In this document: positions 13,098-14,046 of the stretch, piece by piece
Layout of the letters: every line of letters starts with the position of its first letter
Numbering within the stretch: position 1 is the stretch's first letter
DNA from: Pseudomonadota bacterium
GTDB taxonomy: Bacteria > Pseudomonadota > Alphaproteobacteria > Caulobacterales > Caulobacteraceae
Assembly (NCBI GenBank): GCA_023434015.1
Contig: JAEYTM010000323.1
Span: 1 to 14,046 of the forward strand
Direction: 5' to 3'
Length of the DNA stretch: 14,046 nt
Made by a program: the position numbers and the translations under genes
Notes under the pieces: model-generated
What the model was told of the DNA's origin: nothing
Database searches by the model: none
The model's input: the letters and a program-made list of their open reading frames with translations, nothing else

Positions 13098-14046
13098 CTA
13101 GGGACGCACCAGCGGGCCGACCTCGACCTTGCCCTGGGTGTTGGCGAGCGGACCCAGCTCGACGGCGACGCCGCGCGCGATGGCCGCCGTCTCACTGCCC
13201 GCCTGGAAGCAGGTGAAGTCGGGACGGTCGCGCCAGGCGAACGGACCGCACAGCCGCTTGCCGGCCTTCACGGTCGCGTCGTGGACGATGTTGATCAGGC
13301 GTTCGTAGTCCGGCGTTCCGGGACGGTAGCCGGAATAGTTGGCCAGATCGCCCGAAGCGGCGAACACCGCATCGACGCCCGGCACGCGGGCGATCGCCTC
13401 GGCGTTCTTCACGCCCTCCAGCGTCTCGACCATCAGGATCAGCACGATGTTGTCGTTGGCGGTGTTGCGGTAGCCGCCGGGGACCGTCCCCCACATGTCG
13501 GCGCCGAACGCCTGGCCGCCGCCGGCGCTGCGCTTGCCGAGCGGGGGGAAGTAGGTGAAGTCGCGGGCCCGGATGGCCTCCTCGACGGTGTCGATGGTCG
13601 GCACGACGATGACCAGCGCGCCGGCGTCGGTGGCGTGCTGGATTTCGCGCTCATCCGCCGAGGCTACCCGCGCGCCGGGAACCGCCTTCGCCCAGGGGCA
13701 GGTCCGCCAGGCCCGCGCCGCCGACTCCCAGCTGCGTTGGTCGTGCTGCATCTCGGTCCAGATGAAGTCGTAGCCGGCGTTGGCCATGGCGCAGTAGGTG
13801 GAGGGATCGGTGGCGGCGAAGAAGGTGCCGCCGGTGACCTTTTCGCCCTTCGCCAGCTTGATCTTCACCGGGTTCCAGATCTTGGCCCCGGGCTGGACGT
13901 TGTAGGCCGGGCCGAACTTCCACTTGTCGGGGTCGAACGCCCCCTGGTTGACGGCGTCGGCCGGCGCCTTGCGGATCTGGCCGGGGTCCTCACCCGCGGC
14001 CGCGGCCAGAGGGAACCGTGCGGCGGGGGGCTGGGCGCCCGCCGCC
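13098..14046 (-). CDS. HpcH/HpaI aldolase/citrate lyase family protein (5' end cut by window edge)
   Basis: The reading frame runs unbroken from the TAG at 13098-13100 to the right edge (315 codons visible), so the start lies outside. An apparent GTG start at 13868 is probably internal: the upstream residues continue smoothly (FGPAYNVQPGAKIWNP) into the fold. The class II, metal-dependent HpaI-type barrel is recognised from GYDFIWTEMQHDQ, VPTIDTVEEA, FPPLGKRSAGG, the metal-ligand Glu in MVETLEGV and the metal-ligand Asp in AASGDLANYSGY. Family members cleave or form 2-keto-3-deoxy or 4-hydroxy-2-oxo acids; the substrate here is unknown. The visible N-terminal ~25 residues are Ala/Pro-rich with the look of a region just after a signal peptide, so a periplasmic location is possible. 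Codon use resembles the neighbours. The family is fairly sure, the role is not. Confidence 0.82.
   Translation of the reverse strand, partial: AAGAQPPAARFPLAAAAGEDPGQIRKAPADAVNQGAFDPDKWKFGPAYNVQPGAKIWNPVKIKLAKGEKVTGGTFFAATDPSTYCAMANAGYDFIWTEMQHDQRSWESAARAWRTCPWAKAVPGARVASADEREIQHATDAGALVIVVPTIDTVEEAIRARDFTYFPPLGKRSAGGGQAFGADMWGTVPGGYRNTANDNIVLILMVETLEGVKNAEAIARVPGVDAVFAASGDLANYSGYRPGTPDYERLINIVHDATVKAGKRLCGPFAWRDRPDFTCFQAGSETAAIARGVAVELGPLANTQGKVEVGPLVRP

Noticed and set aside
1..14046. Mobile elements, phage genes, CRISPR arrays, tRNA or rRNA genes, defence systems
   Set aside because: No transposase-like or phage-like protein, no regularly spaced 20-40 nt repeat array, no tRNA-like or rRNA-like segment, and no recognisable defence gene seen on reading both strands.

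Overview
The window is a GC-rich (by eye, well over 65%), gene-dense piece of bacterial chromosome. The protein families, the high GC, the ppk-ppx pair and a GCTANAWC-like -10 element fit an alphaproteobacterium, most likely a Caulobacterales member such as Phenylobacterium or Caulobacter. That assignment is inference from composition and family memory; no rRNA or other marker is present. I see no insertion sequence, phage gene, tRNA, rRNA or CRISPR array.

Layout. (1) 210-4863, plus strand: a tight three-gene operon encoding a self-contained 2-oxoacid (probably 2-oxoglutarate):acceptor oxidoreductase. It comprises a GltD-like FAD/NAD(P) protein with a C-terminal ferredoxin module, a fused gamma-alpha subunit (korA type) and a TPP/[4Fe-4S] beta subunit (korB type). 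All junctions overlap. (2) 4860-6385, minus strand: two overlapping envelope genes, an outer-membrane-type lipoprotein (DUF3313-like) followed by a tryptophan-rich polytopic membrane protein of TspO-like type. (3) 6476-7501, minus: purM (purine synthesis), divergent from rnd (RNase D, 7584-8762, plus). rnd has no Shine-Dalgarno sequence and looks leaderless. (4) 8763-9179: about 400 nt without a credible protein gene but with repeated hairpin motifs, ending in a strong stem-loop shared with the convergent ppx. (5) 9180-12909, minus: ppk-ppx, the polyphosphate synthesis and degradation operon, with a 23-nt gene overlap and an AT-rich inverted repeat next to a TTGACG -35 box upstream. (6) 13098 to the right edge, minus: an HpcH/HpaI-type aldolase/citrate-lyase-family protein, cut by the window and possibly exported.

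The genes are mostly housekeeping. The least ordinary parts are the oxidoreductase operon, which belongs to a divergent clade of the KOR family carrying its own NAD(P)/FAD/ferredoxin module, and the rnd-ppx intergenic region. In that region the 8-mer GGGCGACC occurs four times within 195 nt. Each copy can fold as a short hairpin capped by a GCGA (GNRA) tetraloop, with differing stems. This suggests a structured plus-strand RNA, either an sRNA or the rnd 3' UTR, that I do not recognise as a known family.
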